Shown one piece after another: positions 30,854-32,344 of a DNA stretch of 32,344 nt. Source of the DNA: Verrucomicrobiota bacterium (GTDB lineage: Bacteria; Chlamydiota; Chlamydiia; Chlamydiales; JAEYWL01); contig JAEYWL010000008.1 in NCBI GenBank assembly GCA_023428915.1, positions 1 to 32,344 of the forward strand, given 5' to 3'. The notes under the pieces are model-generated. The model was not told the DNA's origin. It made no database searches and was given only the letters and a program-made list of their open reading frames with translations. The position numbers and the translations under genes were made by a program. Positions within the stretch are counted from its first letter, which is position 1, and each line of letters opens with the position of its first letter.

Positions 30854-32344
30854 ATGACGGATCACAAAACAGGCATTTTCTCGAGATTCTCCTGGCTATT
30901 ATTGGCCTGTTTATTTTTCTCTTTCGCTTCACCTCTTCCTTCCTTTGCCAATGATCTCGGCGAGGAGGAAATAGTTTTTAATCAAACAATAGAAAATCCA
31001 GTCAAAGCAGAACTATTCTCCGAAGACAAAAGCATACAACCCGATAAACCTTTTTGGCTAGCAATAAAGCTTTCCATGGAAGATGGCTGGCATGCCTACT
31101 GGAAAAATCCAGGGCCTATTGGGATGCCGATTTCATTTAACTGGGATCTCCCTGCTGGTGTTGAAGTGGCTAAGATTCTATGGCCTGCTCCTGAACAACT
31201 AGAAACTCCCCTTGGGACAGGTTACGGCTATAGCGGCCAAGTGCAATTATTGGTAAAAGTACAGCCCAATTCGCTTAAACAAGGCGACCGCCTGCCTATT
31301 CATCTCAAACTTAAATGGCTGGCCTGTTCAGACTCTAACTGCTTGCCGGGCGAGCAAGAACTAGACCTTTCCCTCTCTGTCAGCGGCCAGGCAATTGCCG
31401 ACCAAGCTCAAGAGAGCGAATTTAAAAAGGCGCGCAGCAAAATCCCTGCAGCTGAATTCACGCAAGAAAATGCAGCGGTTGATAATCACCATCTAAAAAT
31501 CACCCTGGCCGGTATTCCGCAAAGTTTAAAAACGGCATCGCTCTATTTTGCCCCAAGCAGTCAAGATGTTGTGGATGAGGAAAAATTAAGCTGGGAAGAA
31601 CTCAAGCCAGGCACCATTGCCCTGGAAATTCCTCTTTCAGAAAAAGTTCATCCTGAAAATGTAGTAGAAGGGGTGCTGGTCGCTAAAAACGGAAGCGATC
31701 AAAAAGTGCTATTTGCTGCCGATATTTCTCTGCCGTTAGCCCCTTTTATGAGCAATATGACAGTTGCTATGGCAGATGTGTCTCAGCCGCAGCCAGACCG
31801 CAAGCCAACCCAGGCCGAAGAATTGCTGGCGCAGGTCAAGCATGGAAATGTCGCTAAAAACAATTTCGAAGGCGGACTGGCTTTGGCTATTGTTTTGGCC
31901 TTCATCGGCGGCATGATCCTTAATCTGATGCCTTGCGTATTGCCTGTCATCTCATTTAAGATCATGAGCTTTGTCAAAATGTCGGGGGAAAAGCGTTCGG
32001 TAACGCTAAAACACGGCATGCTTTTTTCACTAGGGGTGCTTGTATCGTTCTGGGTATTGGCAATCGCTTTAATTCTACTGCAAACTTATGGGCATGCGGT
32101 AGGCTGGGGATTTCAGCTGCAAGAACCTCTATTCGTAGCCATTTTGGCAACGGTTATTTTTCTTTTCGGCTTAAGCCTGTTCGGCATTTTCGAAGTAGGT
32201 ACGCTATTTGCCTCTTGGGCCGGTCAAAAGCAGGCCGCAACCCCGGCGCAATCGAGTTCAAATTGGGGATCTTTTTTTAGCGGCGTGTTGGCTACAACTG
32301 TAGCTACTCCCTGCACAGGGCCGTTTTTGGGCTCTGCCATGGGT
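30854..32344 (+). CDS. dsbD: Thiol:disulfide interchange protein DsbD (partial, runs off the window end)
   Basis: The frame from the ATG at 30854 is open to the window end (497 codons, no stop). A signal peptide (about 8-34, FSWLLLACLFFSFASPLPSFAN) leads to a periplasmic N-terminal domain with a likely redox pair in LACSDSNCLPG (near 157-163). It is followed by the membrane domain, where the two conserved cysteines appear in LMPCVLPVISFK (near 360) and ATPCTGPFLGSAMG at the very end. DsbD carries electrons from cytoplasmic thioredoxin to periplasmic thiol proteins; the C-terminal thioredoxin domain would lie beyond the window. The gene lies next to the exbB/tolQ end of the tol operon, as in Chlamydiaceae. 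Confidence 0.93.
   Translation, partial: MTDHKTGIFSRFSWLLLACLFFSFASPLPSFANDLGEEEIVFNQTIENPVKAELFSEDKSIQPDKPFWLAIKLSMEDGWHAYWKNPGPIGMPISFNWDLPAGVEVAKILWPAPEQLETPLGTGYGYSGQVQLLVKVQPNSLKQGDRLPIHLKLKWLACSDSNCLPGEQELDLSLSVSGQAIADQAQESEFKKARSKIPAAEFTQENAAVDNHHLKITLAGIPQSLKTASLYFAPSSQDVVDEEKLSWEELKPGTIALEIPLSEKVHPENVVEGVLVAKNGSDQKVLFAADISLPLAPFMSNMTVAMADVSQPQPDRKPTQAEELLAQVKHGNVAKNNFEGGLALAIVLAFIGGMILNLMPCVLPVISFKIMSFVKMSGEKRSVTLKHGMLFSLGVLVSFWVLAIALILLQTYGHAVGWGFQLQEPLFVAILATVIFLFGLSLFGIFEVGTLFASWAGQKQAATPAQSSSNWGSFFSGVLATTVATPCTGPFLGSAMG

Noticed and set aside
31783..32019. A 78-codon minus-strand frame near the right end
   Set aside because: It is antisense to dsbD, whose signal peptide, cysteines and membrane domain are clear in the plus-strand frame.
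1..32344. CRISPR arrays, rRNA genes, prophage or transposase genes
   Set aside because: No regularly spaced repeats, no rRNA-like sequence, and no transposase, integrase or phage structural frames were seen.

Overview
The window comes from a member of the phylum Chlamydiae, most likely an environmental Parachlamydiales species rather than a Chlamydiaceae pathogen; the family cannot be fixed from sequence alone. Two blocks of gene order support this. An lplT/ygeD-type transporter sits next to recC and recB, with an mreC-like gene and an AspC/TyrB-type aminotransferase on the far side. A Tol-Pal cluster ends in a LysM protein on one side and has dsbD on the other. Both arrangements match chlamydial order as I remember it. 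Separate murI and rfbF genes, and a response regulator with an intact phospho-acceptor Asp, point away from the reduced Chlamydiaceae genomes.

Layout. (1) 1-2108: a palindrome at the left edge, the LplT-acyltransferase fusion (minus strand), and a second long palindrome in the divergent gap before recC. (2) 2109-8917: recC and recB, overlapping by ATGA, encoding two subunits of the RecBCD nuclease/helicase; recD is not in the window. (3) 8918-14035: an accessory segment between recB and mreC. It holds a gene-poor gap, two tandem eukaryotic-type protein kinases (plus strand), an orphan rfbF, and two small related membrane proteins with Inc-like paired hydrophobic segments (minus strand). (4) 14123-20020, minus strand: a housekeeping run read in the order 102-aa hypothetical, pcnB-type nucleotidyltransferase, TrmH/SpoU methyltransferase, rsgA, tRNA-Ala(GGC), aminotransferase, mreC. 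Most protein genes in it abut or overlap. (5) 20149-23334: an OmpR/PhoB response regulator preceded by three tandem 11-bp repeats, convergent with metK-rqcH. (6) 23531-30715: a small membrane protein, then a minus-strand envelope operon tolQ-tolR-tolA-tolB-HAD phosphatase-(169-bp palindrome)-pal-LysM protein-murI. It covers the Tol-Pal machine, a peptidoglycan-binding coiled-coil protein in the cpoB position, and D-glutamate synthesis. (7) 30854 to the end: dsbD, cut off by the window edge.

Most notable points. An almost perfect 169-bp hairpin element sits inside the tol-pal operon, and its terminal 20 bp recur exactly at the shared 3' end of the second kinase and rfbF. tolA is split in two by a one-base shift at a C7/C5 tract. 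The two tandem kinases share a DFD in place of DFG, and the second has also lost the beta3 lysine and the APE motif. A 3 x 11-bp direct repeat overlaps the likely promoter of the response regulator. No CRISPR array, transposase, integrase or rRNA gene was seen.
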